Positions 1 through 10,681 of a DNA stretch of 64,000 nucleotides are shown here, in pieces. Source of the DNA: Zizania palustris. Its lineage: Eukaryota > Streptophyta > Magnoliopsida > Poales > Poaceae. Position 1 is the stretch's first letter; each line of letters starts with the position of its first letter. The notes under the pieces were generated by a model. The model ran no database searches, had not been told where the DNA came from, and saw only the letters and a program-made list of their open reading frames with translations. The stretch lies in assembly GCA_019279435.1 (NCBI GenBank), contig JAAALK010002060.1, forward strand, positions 186,001-250,000. The letters run 5' to 3'. Made by a program: the position numbers and the translations under genes.

Positions 1-11
1 TCACGAGGGTT

Positions 12-1297
12 TTAAGCTCGAGGACAGAAGGTGACGTCATAGCTGGAGGCGCCAACGCAGGTGAAGGTGCTGCTGGCGTCATCATAGGCGTAGCTGTACG
101 CCGCCGGGCACGCGCTCTTGAACACCTGCGAGTAGCTCGTCGGCCCGCACGCCGCCGGCGAGCCGTACTCGCCGGTGCAGCAGTAGCGCGCGCTCCGGTA
201 CGCGTTGCAGGCGCTCCGGCACGCCACGACGCCGGACGCGGCCACGACGCGCAGGTCCGCGGGGCACACGCCGTTGACGTCGCCCGCGCACGCGGCGGAG
301 CGGCAGTCGCCGCCGCTACCGCCCGACGGGGAAATTCGCACCGGCACGTTGAACCCGTCGACGAGGCTGACGTCGTAGAAGTCCCGGCCGCCGGAGCCGG
401 GGCCCGCGAGGGTGACCTCGACGAGCGTGACCGGGGGCGACGGGCCGCGCCCGTCGCAGCTGACGTCTCCCGAGCCGCAGTCCGCGGTGGCGCAGGTGAA
501 CCGCCCGGTGGACGAGTCTACCGAGCAGCCGGTGCGCGCCCAGAACGTGCCGGACCAGCTCCCCGACGACGGCGCGGCGAGGTTGAACGTGCCGGACGGC
601 GCGAGGTAGAAGCCGGAGCGCGCCAACGGCGGCGAGGTGGCGCCGTGGAGCGCGCCCACCCACACCGGGTACTGGCAGCCATTGCTGAAGCTAAACGACG
701 ACGCGCCTTCCGTGACAAGCGCTGCAAATCACAACATTTATGTCTTGTTTCGATTGCAAGCAAAAAAAAAAAACAAGACTTGAAATATGAAAATATTTCT
801 GAAACAAATTAATTTGGAGATACTTTTCATGTTCAAACTAATCAAGAAAATTCACAACTATATATGCTTGCAGCGAATTCTCAACCAAACTACCAACAAA
901 AATGTTGACAACATCTCCATCCAAATGAAGAACTAAAAATGAATGAAAGATTCATTAATTTGGAAAGAAAGAAATCACATAGCCTTCCAAAACTCCTTTA
1001 GTCCGGTCCAGACTGTGGTTAATTTGATCGTGTGTGATCTTGAAGCTCTTCTCTTCTCTCTAACCCTTATGCTTTCTCCCCCTCTCTAATATAATCATCC
1101 GTGTGTAATTCAGAAGTTGGCTCTTCTCTTTAACGAATGAAAGCGCTCTCTCCCGCTTTATTTTTCAAAAAAAAATGAATGAAGGATTCATAAGCAACAG
1201 TGCATGCAGTATGATCAAACCTACCTCTTAAGAGAAGAAGCTGGAGAAAGAGGAGAATGGCCATGGAGAGTTGGAGAAGAAGGTGAGCTACCACCAT
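12..1297 (-). CDS. Thaumatin-like protein (PR-5 family), two exons
   Basis: The CDS joins exon 1 (1225-1297) and exon 2 (12-721), 260 residues. Exon 1 starts at the ATG at 1297 and encodes a leucine-rich signal peptide (starting MVVAHLLLQLSMAILLF). It ends in phase 1 at a GTAGGT donor, and the acceptor is TTTGCAG just before 721. The mature part starts near FSFSNGC and carries the family hallmarks: 16 cysteines, which would form eight disulfides, the FWARTGC arginine, the VEV glutamate and the YDV/VDG/YAYDD aspartates that line the acidic cleft. Length is normal for a large secreted thaumatin-like protein. Such proteins act in the apoplast or vacuole, are often pathogen- or stress-induced, and some bind beta-glucans; that role is family knowledge. 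The TAA stop is at 12-14, so the 3' UTR lies off the left edge. No disabling change was seen. The intron holds a LINE tail. Confidence 0.93.
956..1170 (+). mobile_element. 5'-truncated LINE tail in the thaumatin-like intron
   Basis: This segment matches the 3' end of the LINE at 14.8-16.0 kb: the same run from the GGAAAGA(A/G)AGAAATC block through a C/T-rich stretch to a GAATGAAAGCG block, then a short A tail. It is flanked by a 21-bp direct repeat, one mismatch, at 935-955 and 1171-1191 (AAAAATGAATGAA at the start of each). Long target-site duplication, A tail and 5' truncation are the marks of target-primed reverse transcription. It is in the antisense orientation to the host gene. Confidence 0.85.
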
Positions 1298-2270
1298 GGC
1301 AATCACAACAAGGAAGCTAGCTAGTCTCTCAGCTCACAAGCAACATCTCAAGTCTCTCTCTCTATATATATACAGACATCTAGCAACAAACATCAAAGAA
1401 GCACGTAAGCTCAAGCAAGTACTAGTCTATTCGTGTCAGAATCTAACTAGTTGTAGAGTTCAAAATGCGTGACAAATATAATAGCTCAAGCATGTAAAGA
1501 TGTTTCTTTCTCCTGATCACATGGGATGCAAAAATGATGATGGGCCACTCGCGCTTATTAGCTAGAATTTTATCACCAAATATACCTGTATTTTTGTCCT
1601 CGGACTTGATTACTCGTTACTCTATTCAACCAACTTTTATACTCCAAACATGGATAATCGGATAGACAATGCTTGGACGACACAAAAAGGCAGTTCGAAA
1701 GAAAAAGTTGCTCTTTTAATTGGCGAATTAATTTGATCTCTCACGCTTTGCATGACCTAGCTACTATTGCTGCGACAGTACAAGCACACAGATCATACAA
1801 AAGAAAGGAAAAGGGAGTAATTGATTAGCATCACGTACTACTAGCAATCGACAAATCCATTAATTCCACCGATTGACAGGTAGAGGTAGCTCAGGAGTCA
1901 AATGCATGCATGGCAGGTGATGAAGTGATCAACGGAAGAAGAATGAATGGCAGAGGGAAGAAAGAAAGAGGCTGATGAGATCTTGGTGTGTCCATCAATG
2001 CAATGCAAGAACCAAGATTGGCACCCAGCAGGCCAAAAGGTAGGAGCCACTGCAAAAGACCGTGAATAATGATGGATCTGATGTTTTCTTTTGGTCCAAA
2101 AATGGATCTGTTTAAAAGTTGGTTCATTTTTGTATTTTGTTTTTCGGGATAAAAGATATATCGTGTTTTTATTTTGTCAAATTCCATGATTGTGAATCAT
2201 GTATTTGACCATGTGTAATGAAACCTCTTGCATGCCTTTTATGAATTTTTTGTTGGTTTTTCATTTTATG
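1298..2270. other. AT-rich upstream region of the thaumatin-like gene
   Basis: Beyond the TATA box I see no gene, no convincing inverted repeat and no clear transposon end. The short open frame at 1891-2187 on the minus strand has no recognisable domain. Confidence 0.5.
1363..1372 (-). promoter_or_regulatory. TATA box of the thaumatin-like gene
   Basis: TATATATATA read on the minus strand lies about 66 bases upstream of the chosen ATG at 1297, a normal distance for a plant core promoter with a short leader. It supports exon 1 as the true first exon. Confidence 0.6.
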
Positions 2271-2488
2271 GGCCGGATTGAAGATGGAGAGGGATGATAG
2301 ATGATTTTACTTTTGACTAAATAATTTGAAGGTTGAAACTAGGGCCAGAAAAAAATTTGTACCTTGTTAGCTTGTTTACGGCCCGGTTTGAAGATGGAGA
2401 GAGATGATAGATGATTTGATTTTTGACTAAATAATTTGAAGGTTGGAACTAGAGCCTGAAAAAACTTGTACCTTGTTAACTTCTTTAC
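2271..2488 (+). repeat. Two-copy tandem duplication, about 109 bp
   Basis: The block starting GGCCGGATTGAAGATGGAGA at 2271 is repeated from 2380 with about 10 to 15 substitutions and small indels. Both contain TTTGACTAAATAATTTGAAG and end in ACCTTGTTA(G/A)CTT. The copies abut directly. Confidence 0.8.
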
Positions 2489-2629
2489 CTTGTAACCAGC
2501 TCGGCTCGTTCTGTTTTTCTAACAAGTTAGGCAGGTGTTTTAGCTCATTAGTATAACGAGCTCGCGAACTTAACAAGATCGGTCCAAATAAATAGTAGCC
2601 CGATAGACATCGGCCCACTAAAGCATAAA

Positions 2630-3333
2630 TAGGGATAACGATCAGGTATGATGAGTACGGATAGTGAATATACATACCCGTATCCGTTTGCCCAACAAGT
2701 AAAACCTAATGTCCATACTGGTTACCCATGGGTATACCGTTTACCCGTGAGTGAGGTGAGTGAGGAATGAGATTGGGCATGTGTAGAGGAAGAAGCAAGG
2801 CCACCGCTCGTTGGGGCCGGCCAGAGGGCGCGGGGTGGCGGGACGGGGCTGGCCATGGTAGTGGGGAGGGCATAGGAGACGCATAGTGGGCCGACGCGGG
2901 GAGGTGCATGACGCTTGTGGACGTGAGGAGGCGTATGGCCAATCTGCGTGGGGTGACACATGGGGAGTGACACAACCAGCTGACGTGGGGCACCAGTGTA
3001 GGGAGTGGCACGGTAGGCTAGCATGTGGAGGTGTGTTGCAAAGTCGATTTGTCAAAGTCTAAGAAGATAGGAGTGAAGAGAAGGGAGAAGAAGAAGGAAG
3101 CAAGAAGGGTTGCTAGTGGTGGCGAGTAAGAGTGGAAGGGAAAAAAGGAAAGAGAAAGGGTTAGGGTTTAGAAGCGTTTTTGTACTCAAGATAATTGGAT
3201 AAATGGGTATGGATAATCAGTAGTCATACTCGTACATGTTTACTTATTGGGTATGAAATTGAGAATAAACCTGATCTTGATAGGATTTTTACCTGTGGGG
3301 TAAACGGGTAATCGGCCATAATTGACATCCCTA
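2630..3333. mobile_element. Probable degenerate hAT-type element
   Basis: The segment opens TAGGGATAACG and closes GACATCCCTA, giving short inverted ends. The interior carries many copies of ACCCGT/GGGTA-type words near both ends, typical of non-autonomous hAT elements in grasses. Flanking octamers AGCATAAA (2622-2629) and GGTATAAA (3334-3341) match at 6 of 8 positions and could be a decayed 8-bp target duplication. No transposase was seen. A relative of the ends occurs near 41.9-42.15 kb. Confidence 0.5.
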
Positions 3334-3726
3334 GGTATAAACCCTAGCTCTTAAGTTGGCTTGCCTAGGCCAAACACTCACACATTCACGCACAATAGTA
3401 CAACACAACGCACATCAACTAGTCCTGCATTGCCACACTGCCTCCTTTCCTATAGCAACCCCCGATGCCACCCCTCATGTTGTCGCCTCTGCTACGTCGC
3501 TAGCCCACTAGCTTGGCGTCGTTTCCGCGCCACCTAGGTGTATATATACCCTATGCTACTCCCAACTCGTGACATCCGATCGTCGGCCCCACACCGCTCC
3601 CAACTCGTGTAGCCCATTCGCTACCTCTAGACCTCGGCTCACGCTAGCGCATGGACACCACCTCCACCACATACCACGACCTGGTTACCACCTCCACACA
3701 CACGCCGCACATCTATCACCCATGTT
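3334..3726. other. Unassigned C-rich sequence
   Basis: C-rich, ACC/CAC-laden sequence with a TATATATACC stretch near 3541. It continues on the far side of the CACTA insertion (5256-5340), so it was one unit before that insertion. No protein domain was recognised. Confidence 0.4.
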
Positions 3727-5252
3727 CACTACAAGAAAACAGGGAACTTCCGTCGGCCAAAGCCGACGGAAGTTAGCCTAATACCGACGGAATCGTTTCA
3801 ACGGAAGTTAGGTCGCCGATGGAAATTAGTTAACTTCCGTCGGCCAAACCTGGCCGACGGAAGTTATCAGGAAGAATCGGTAACTTCCATCGGTGAAAGT
3901 ATAGCCGACGAAAATTACATTTTTTTGTTTTTTGTTTTTTTTGTTTTTTCTGTTTGTTTTTTCTATGTTTTTTTTCTGTTTTTTCCTGTTTTTTCTGTCA
4001 GATTACACACTAATAAATTATATCCACATTCACAAACATACAGGAAATTCACATTTATATTCAAAGTCAACAAATATATTGTCATGTTTAAATCACATTC
4101 ATACAAATTCAGCTAAAAGGATCATGAATCCAAAAATATATTACATTCAAAAGTATATACAAAAGTACATTCTAAGTATATACAACATTCAAATCACATT
4201 CAAGAACTCTCTCATGTGTGACATTCAAATCACATTCAAGAACTCTCTCATGATCAAAGATTGAATTGAAAGCATAACCAACAATTTTGTCAACACCTGA
4301 AAACAAAAAAAAAACATTAGATACTGCATATGCTTTTGGAAGATGTTTTACAGAAACAAATTAGGGAACTCATGAACCATTTCTCAGAACCCATGAACCA
4401 CAGAAACAAATTTTACAGAAGTTGGATACCTTTATTTCTCATAGAAGTTGACGGCAATGGTGGAGAGGCGCGGAGGCAGGCGGAGGGCGCGGAAGCAGCC
4501 ACCGGGACGCGGGGAGGCGGGTGGAGGGCCCGGAGGCGGCCACGCGGAGGCGGGGAGGCGGGCCACCGGGAGGCGGGGGAGGCGGGCGGAGGATGCGGAG
4601 GCGGCCACCGAGAGGCGGGGAGACAGGCGGAGGTCGTAGAGGCGGTCACCGGGAGGCGGGCGGCCACGCGGAGGCGGGGAGGTGGGCGGAGGGCGCGGAG
4701 GCGGCCACCAGGAGGCGGGAAGGCGGGCGGAGGGCCCGAAGGCGACCACTGGGAGGCGGGGAGGTGGGCGGAGGGCGCAAAGGCGGCCACTAGGAGGCGG
4801 GCGGCCAAGCGGAGGCGGGCGGAGGGCGCGAAGGCGGCCACGCGGAGGCGGGGAGGTGGGCAGAGGGCGCGGAGGCGACCACCGAGAGGCGGGGAGGCGG
4901 GCGGAGGACGCGGAGGCGGCGACCACCGGGAGGCGGGCGAAAGGAGAGAGGGGGGAGGCGGCGAAGGGGAGGCGGGCGAAGGGAGAGAGGGGGGAGGCGG
5001 CGAAGGAGAGGCGGGTGGAGGGAGAGAGTGGGGAGCTGGAAAACCTAGGCGGGCCAGGCTGGGGAAAAATAGAGTGCGCACGATTTTAGGGAAAAAATCA
5101 TCTTCTGTCGGTTGAGGGTTGAACCGACGGAAGTTAATTTAACTTCCGTCGGCCACAGTTAAAGCCGACGGAAGATAAGTTAACTTCCGTCGGCTCCTTG
5201 AGGCCGACAGAAGTTATTTTAGCCGACAAAAAGTTTCTGTTTTCTTGTAGTG
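3727..5252. mobile_element. Non-autonomous CACTA element (1,526 bp)
   Basis: It begins CACTACAAGAAAACAG and ends CTGTTTTCTTGTAGTG, perfect 16-bp inverted ends. It is flanked by the 3-bp target duplication GTT (3724-3726 and 5253-5255). Both sub-terminal zones carry repeated ACTTCCGTCGGC and GCCGACGGAAGTT motifs in both orientations, the presumed transposase-binding sites of this superfamily. There is no transposase. The interior contains a pyrimidine-rich stretch (3918-4000), an AT-rich stretch and a 580-bp GC-rich repeat. Confidence 0.95.
4460..5040 (+). repeat. GC-rich degenerate tandem repeat inside the CACTA element
   Basis: Words such as GGAGGCGGG, GGCGGAGGGCGCG and GGCGGCCAC recur at roughly 60-bp spacing across about 580 bases. 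The repeat stays open in several frames on both strands (for example 4330-5115 plus and 4413-5081 minus), giving Arg/Gly/Ala- or Pro/Ser-rich low-complexity translations. Openness in both strands points to composition, not to a protein gene. Confidence 0.75.
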
Positions 5253-5369
5253 GTTGTCAGCTAGGCTCTGGTTGTTGCCTCCACCCACACTGCCTAGCTA
5301 CCACCTCCACTTTCATCGTTCGCTCGTGAGCTAGATCAAGCTGAGTCGAGCTTAGTTTTCTGCTCGTTA

Positions 5370-5609
5370 GAGCAAGTATAATAACAGGCTGTAAGCCAGC
5401 TATAAGAAGGCTAAATGCTGAGGTAGAGGAGAGAGAGGGATAAGCAGGTTGTAAGCTTGCAGGCTTGCAGCCAGTTTAGACACAAGAACTAAAAAATTCT
5501 GTAAGAGAGACAAGTTAGTTATGTATTAATATTGAAGAGCTAACTATTATACGAATAGGCTAAAAGATAGGCTCTAAGCCCGCAGCCGACTATATTATTA
5601 GCCTTGCTC
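5370..5609. mobile_element. Tourist-like (PIF/Harbinger) MITE, 240 bp
   Basis: It begins GAGCAAGTATAATA and ends TATTAGCCTTGCTC, imperfect inverted ends, and is flanked by TTA on both sides (5367-5369 and 5610-5612), the trinucleotide duplication of PIF/Harbinger elements. No coding capacity. Confidence 0.85.
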
Positions 5610-5612
5610 TTA

Positions 5613-6073
5613 TATTAACGAGCTGAGTTAAGCTAGATCATTAACATAACGAGTTGAACAACAAATTATATATGTGTGCACATGCATCTTACATGTAATG
5701 GGAAAAAAGGAAAAATTTGATCAAAGATGCCAAGGTGGCCTGCAGGTGTTCCATATATATGTGGAGTGCCACTCTTACAGGCAAAAAATAATCTCAATTA
5801 GTTGCATCATATAAGAAATTAAGCAGCAACAAAGATAGCATCTCATCCAAATCACATGCAAGCATATACACTTCACTTCGTAATTAATTTGTATCCAGCT
5901 GATTAATCACGATGAACTGACGCAATTTACAATCCTAATTTAGCAATGCAATTTATTGGTTAATTACAACCCAATCTAATTATATAATTAAGCTATGAAA
6001 TGTAATCAAATTAAATTAGGGAGAGCAAGACAAATTCGAGCATGAAATGGACCGGCCATGAAATTGTCATGAT
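5613..6073. other. 3' flank of the STOP1-like gene
   Basis: AT-rich sequence with no further element recognised. The part next to 6073 should hold the 3' UTR and polyadenylation signals of the minus-strand zinc-finger gene; none can be assigned with confidence. Confidence 0.4.
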
Positions 6074-7165
6074 CTACGCGTCGTCGTCGACGGCGATGGA
6101 TGCCTCTGGCACGGGCACGGGCACGGGCTCGTGGCCGGCGGCGAAGAGGGCGACGTGGCCCAGGAGCTTGTCCTTGCGGGAGAAGAAGGTGCCGCAGGAG
6201 CAGATCCAGCGGAGCTCGCCGCAGTGCTTCTCGTGGGTGCGGAGGTCGGTGAGCACGGCGAAGTTCTTGCCGCCGCACCGCCCGCACACGTACATCTTCG
6301 GGCAGTGGCTGCGCCGGTAATGGTTCTTGGCGCACACCACCGACTTGAGCGCCTGGAACCGCGGGTGCCGCCGGTTCCACCGGCAACCCTCCGCCGGGCA
6401 CGAGTAGCTCTTGACCTTCGCGCCGCCGCCGCAACTGCCGGAGCCCGACGGGTTTCTCAGCGCTGACGACGTCTTGTACTCGTCGCCGTGCGCGCGCATG
6501 TGCATGCGCAGGTTGGCGTCGCGCTTGAACCCCTTGCCGCACACCTGGCAGTAGTGCGTGTACCTGGCCAGCAGGTACGACGCGTCCAGCTCCACGACGT
6601 CGACGTCGTCCTCGCCGCCGGCGCCCCGGCCGATGGTCGACGCGGCCGACGCCGAGATACGGTCTATACTCACGAAGTGCGTGGCGCCGAACACGGTGGT
6701 CGCCGGCCCATGGCCGCCGAACCTAGAGTCTTCATCACCATCCTCCACATGCGCGGCCGCGAACATCTGCTCCCCGGCGCGTCCGTAGTCCGCGTGAAGC
6801 GCCGCTCCTCGCCTAAAGGAGACAGAGACACCGCCGGCGCCGGCGCCAGCATCCGCCTGCATCTCCAGCCGGCGCGCCACGGCGGATGCCGCGGCCGTTA
6901 TGTCCTGCAGGACGGCACATGCGCTCCCCGCCGCCTCGCGCCGGAGTTGACACCCTGCGGGAGAGACGACCATCATGCCGACCAGTGGCTCCAGCTGCTG
7001 CACCTTGTCCTGCAGCACGGCGACATGGTAAGCCATCACATCGTCCGAGACAGCAGCAGCAGCCACCGCTTCCTCCGGCGCCACGCCGCCGCCATGCTGG
7101 GAGAGCAAGAGCATCTCATGCTCAAGCTCAACCCCCTGAAAGAATTGGAACTCATGGGGATTCAT
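6074..7165 (-). CDS. STOP1-like C2H2 zinc-finger transcription factor
   Basis: Intronless 363-residue protein starting MNPHEFQFFQGVELEHEM. The N-terminal half is an alanine-rich regulatory region with a conserved-looking helical stretch (VAVLQDKVQQLEPLVGMMV, about residues 49-67). Four zinc-finger units follow: HYCQVCGKGFKRDANLRMHM (about 207-230), a long-linker finger from YSCPAEGCRWNRR to HYRRSHC (about 254-290), YVCGRCGGKNFAVLTDLRTH (about 293-316) and WICSCGTFFSRKDKLLGH (about 321-346). That order and the GKGFKRDANLRMHMRAHGDE and CSCGTxFSRKDKL motifs match the STOP1/ART1 family, nuclear factors that in Arabidopsis and rice control proton and aluminium tolerance. Which paralogue this is cannot be told by eye; the divergent N-terminus suggests a STOP2-type or other secondary member. 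The start is supported by a TATA box about 80 bases upstream. No defects were seen. Confidence 0.92.
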   Translation of the reverse strand: MNPHEFQFFQGVELEHEMLLLSQHGGGVAPEEAVAAAAVSDDVMAYHVAVLQDKVQQLEPLVGMMVVSPAGCQLRREAAGSACAVLQDITAAASAVARRLEMQADAGAGAGGVSVSFRRGAALHADYGRAGEQMFAAAHVEDGDEDSRFGGHGPATTVFGATHFVSIDRISASAASTIGRGAGGEDDVDVVELDASYLLARYTHYCQVCGKGFKRDANLRMHMRAHGDEYKTSSALRNPSGSGSCGGGAKVKSYSCPAEGCRWNRRHPRFQALKSVVCAKNHYRRSHCPKMYVCGRCGGKNFAVLTDLRTHEKHCGELRWICSCGTFFSRKDKLLGHVALFAAGHEPVPVPVPEASIAVDDDA

Positions 7166-7241
7166 GGCTAAGTACTTCAGCTTCAGCTAGCTAACCTATC
7201 TAGGGTTTTCAAAACCAGCTACAAACCTAGCTATCTACCAC

Positions 7242-7250
7242 ATATATATA
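7242..7250 (-). promoter_or_regulatory. TATA box of the STOP1-like gene
   Basis: TATATATG on the minus strand, about 80 bases upstream of the ATG at 7165. The only good TATA candidate near the start. Confidence 0.5.
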
Positions 7251-7755
7251 CTTGATCTTGTTCATGTTTTCATACATACATGCATGTATATATGGTGCAT
7301 GAATTGGTGGTGGATCAAATTAAAGCAAATTTAGGAGATCATAAACAAAGAGAAGATATGAAGAGGAACAAGGTAAGAAGATGGAGAAAGTCAACTGATG
7401 ATGAAGAGACATCCATCCCTGCTTGAGCCTCCCTCATATGCTACCATTTGGAGCATGCAATTCTCTATACAATTCAATAAATTTCTCACCTTTTTCTAAT
7501 CATTTGTTAATTACTATATATATTGTATTGCAATTTTTAAGAGTTTATAATAATAATAATAATTAATATTATTATTATTATATAAGGTTGGAAAATAAGT
7601 GTTCACTATAATTTTTTTTGGTTGTATAAATATAGATATCTATATTAATTTACTAATTAAAAGATAACAAGTATACATATATATTTGTGGCCAGGAAATC
7701 AGATTAAGAAGAAGAATACAGAAAGTAATTGATTAATAAAATCTAGGCTGGTGAA

Positions 7756-7757
<2 letters not shown>
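7251..7757. other. Upstream region of the STOP1-like gene
   Basis: AT-rich, with a short (TAA)n/(ATT)n inverted patch near 7546-7582. No gene or clear transposon end seen. Confidence 0.4.

Positions 7758-7832
<75 letters not shown>
7758..7832. repeat. (TA)n microsatellite
   Basis: About 36 TA units, interrupted once by TATTAT near 7787. Confidence 0.95.
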
Positions 7833-7836
<4 letters not shown>

Positions 7837-8219
7837 TTTGTCAATGCAACGTTGAGGTCGTATCTAGTGCCTAGTGGCGACTGCATGTCATGCAGCTCAA
7901 TAATGCAACATATATATATATACGGGTCAATATAATATGCTGGCCGGCGCCTTTGCCCGGCCCTGAGTTAATTTAATTTCTTGTATTGTCTCTTTGAATA
8001 TGATTTAGTTTTGGAATAAATATAATATAATCTATGCGTCGATATACGCGGTAAAATTATTAATTACATGAAAAATTATGATTACATAATGTTTATTGTT
8101 CATTATTACGAGTATAGATGACCATTATGAAGGCCGGCATGGGCCTATGTGTTCAGCCCATGGGCCGAGGTCTTGAACTGAATCGCCGCAAAAGCATGAT
8201 GTGTTGTGTGCTAGTCTAA
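7833..8219. other. AT-rich intergenic sequence
   Basis: No gene or transposon end recognised. Confidence 0.5.
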
Positions 8220-8664
8220 GGTTGTGTTTGGTTCCGAACTAGTTTCGTGGGCTAGAAGCTGAAAAATGAACCAAACAAGTCTAGAGTTTAGACCAGCATC
8301 TTCAAAAACTTTCGTTGTACAAATTGAAAGTTAGAGGATCTCAAATTTCACAGCTTCAATTCAACTTTGAATGAAAATTACCTACTATGTTGTTAGACTA
8401 GTTTATGTAAAATTTGAGAAGGTGAAATTTATATAAAATATATAATTTTAGTGTAATTCAAAAATATATAATTTTAGTATAAACATTAAAAAATCCATAA
8501 TTATAATAATTTAAATGCAAATTTATGTATTAATAATGTAACCAAATATCACGAGCTACCAAAACATAAATCCACAACTATTACAACCAAACAACTTTTC
8601 AATTTTTCCACATCTCACTACTCATAATAATTTTTTCAGAATCTACCGCTTAACCAAACACACC
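8220..8664. mobile_element. MITE-like element with GTGTTTGGTT ends
   Basis: It opens GGTTGTGTTTGGTTCC and closes CTTAACCAAACACACC, imperfect inverted ends about 440 bp apart with AT-rich filler. A target duplication could not be read (TAA on the left, GCG on the right), so the ends may be decayed. Confidence 0.55.
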
Positions 8665-8859
8665 GCGCTCTATAATTAAGAGGGGTAAACCTATTACTCC
8701 GAGTGTAAAAATTACTTGTAAAATTAACTATATTATTACGGTATCACTGACTACACGTGTCATCTTAATTTGCGAAAAAGTACAAACAAAACAATTACCC
8801 ACAAAGACGAAATCACAATGTGAGCAGCAAATTTCAAGCAAACAAAAGGGGTTTTATGC

Positions 8860-9146
8860 AAGGAATAATTTGATTTAGGTCATTACAATTTTGTGACTCC
8901 GGAGAAATGTTATTACAATTCGTATATTTAGATTTATGCCATTTCAGAATTGTAGATCTCTGAAAATATAGTGACATATTTTGGAATTCTTTAAAATTGT
9001 AATGGCATATTTCGAAATTCTCTAAATTTGTAATGGTATAATTCAGAGTTCTTTAAAATTATGATAGCATAAATCTAAATACGTGAATTTCAATGATATT
9101 TCTTCAAAATCACAAAATTGTAATGGTATGGATCCAACTTTCCCTT
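8860..9146. mobile_element. Long-inverted-repeat MITE
   Basis: The left arm contains TCATTACAATTTTGTGA and the right arm the complement of it (TCACAAAATTGTAATGG), with further pairing across some 45 bases, so the element can fold into a hairpin. The interior repeats the word TGTAATGG. A degenerate relative is seen near 36.6-36.76 kb. Confidence 0.6.
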
Positions 9147-9610
9147 AGTTTAAAATATTAGGATCGATTAGAGTATTAGACCTACTATTTTGAGCTAGTT
9201 AAACTAAGGTGCTCTTGCAAAGTAGCTAAGGTCAGGTTTGTTTATTTATATAACTAAACAAATTTCTATTTAATTAAATAACTTGAATACACATTATTTC
9301 TTATGATACCGGTGAATATATCAAATATTAATACGGTCAGTAGAGCATCAAATAGCACAAAGGACGAATCGAATCATGAATCTTATCATAATCAATAATT
9401 CACATTGAACTATTTACTAATATAATAGGCTATTACGTTCACGTGTATAATATTTAGACTTTGATTGCCTTTTTGTTTTGTTATTACCTGATTAAGAGCA
9501 TGCTAAAATTAATTAGAATATGAGCTCTGATTTTTATTTTTGGGCCATATGTGGGCGCCGGCATTTCCCTTAGCTAATGGATCATCCTTGGGAGTTACCA
9601 TAGTGGCAAA
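9147..9610. other. AT-rich intergenic sequence
   Basis: Nothing recognisable. No open frame of note on either strand. Confidence 0.5.
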
Positions 9611-10210
9611 TAGATTTTTTTTTAAAAATAATAATATTTTTTTAAAAAAAACTAAACGTGTATAACAGTTTCAAAAATTTATAAAATGAGTAGCAGTCGA
9701 CAGTCAGACCACGTCAACGCGAGTCGGCAAATCAACAACCGACTCGGACCCACGTGAACAGAGTCAACCGTTCAAGTGCCGACTGCGTGCGGGACTGCGG
9801 TTGGCGGGGCCCGGTGAGCGAAACGGCGCGCGGGGACCGGGGCTGAGGCGTGGGGTGCGCGTGCGGGGTCGTAGCGAGCGAGGCGGCACAGAGACGGGCA
9901 GGTGCAGTTGGCAGGGCGCGGTGAGCGAAGCGGCGCGCGGGTACCGGGGCTGAGGCGTGGGCACGTGAGAACCGATGGGTCGTGGGGGCTGGGGGCACGC
10001 GGTGGGGGGGCATAGCGAGTGAGATGGTGCAAAGATTGGCGTGTGCGGTTGGCGCGGCACGGTGAGCAAAGCAACGCGTGGGGACCAAGGCCGAGGTGCG
10101 AGCACGCGGGAACCCTTCAACACAAGCAATCGGTAGTTGAATGGCCGACTCAAGCCACATTAGCTCGAGTTAGTCGTTCATCGACCGACTTTGCGCTGAT
10201 GTGGCCTGAG
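9611..10210. repeat. Unclassified repeat with an AGTCGGC-rich GC island
   Basis: A poly-T/poly-A lead (9617-9660) is followed by short CGACTCGG/AGTCGGC words and a GC-rich core in which a GGTGAGCGAA(A/G)CGGCGCGCGGG block occurs twice (near 9810 and 9930) and in decayed form near 10060. The lead and the GTCGGC words recur at 44,345-44,510, so this is a dispersed family. The overlapping open frames on the minus strand (9732-10160) are low complexity; I do not call a gene. Confidence 0.55.
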
Positions 10211-10432
10211 TTAGCCGACCATAATCAGCCTGTAGCAACAAATGATAGTAATGTGTATGTTCTTCAGACGTTGGAGAGCAACAAATCGAGTCCATTAATT
10301 AGACGACAACCACCAGATAGAGAGTAAATCAATTAGAAATCGATCGGTAGCAGCTCTGCAAGTCAGGTGATGTCTATCATATTCTCCGTCTCTCTCGATA
10401 TTTGTTGGGCCTTGTGCACTCTTGTGTACATA

Positions 10433-10681
10433 CGGATGGGCCGGGTTGTAACGTGTTGTAATGGATAAAATTTACAACATTAAAAGAATATTATATAAAT
10501 GATACAAATAACTTAAAACATGATAAAATAATATTCACCATTCACCGTAATTCGATTTTAAAAATAATATATACTTATTTAAAAGTAATATAGATTTATC
10601 TAACAATAGGGTTCACGTGTCAATGAGCTAGCAATGGTAAATAATATTCACCACAACTAGCTTCTTTTAAAGTACTATAGA
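10433..10681 (-). mobile_element. Degenerate small Helitron, minus orientation
   Basis: Read on the minus strand it begins TCTATAGTACTTTAAAAGAA at 10681. Towards 10433 it contains ATTCTTTTAATG followed by CCATTACAACACG. Both ends match the better preserved copy at 49,619-49,784. The CTAG terminus is not intact. Confidence 0.5.

Noticed and set aside
2706..3055. Three overlapping frames of about 100 residues on the minus strand
   Set aside because: All three phases are open over the same GC-rich core of a hAT-like element.
4330..5115. 261-residue Arg/Gly-rich frame and the 222-residue Pro/Ser-rich frame opposite it
   Set aside because: Both come from one GC-rich tandem array inside a CACTA element; openness in many frames reflects composition.
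9732..10160. Overlapping minus-strand frames of 100-142 residues
   Set aside because: Imperfectly repeated GC-rich sequence of a dispersed repeat; no domain, all three frames open.
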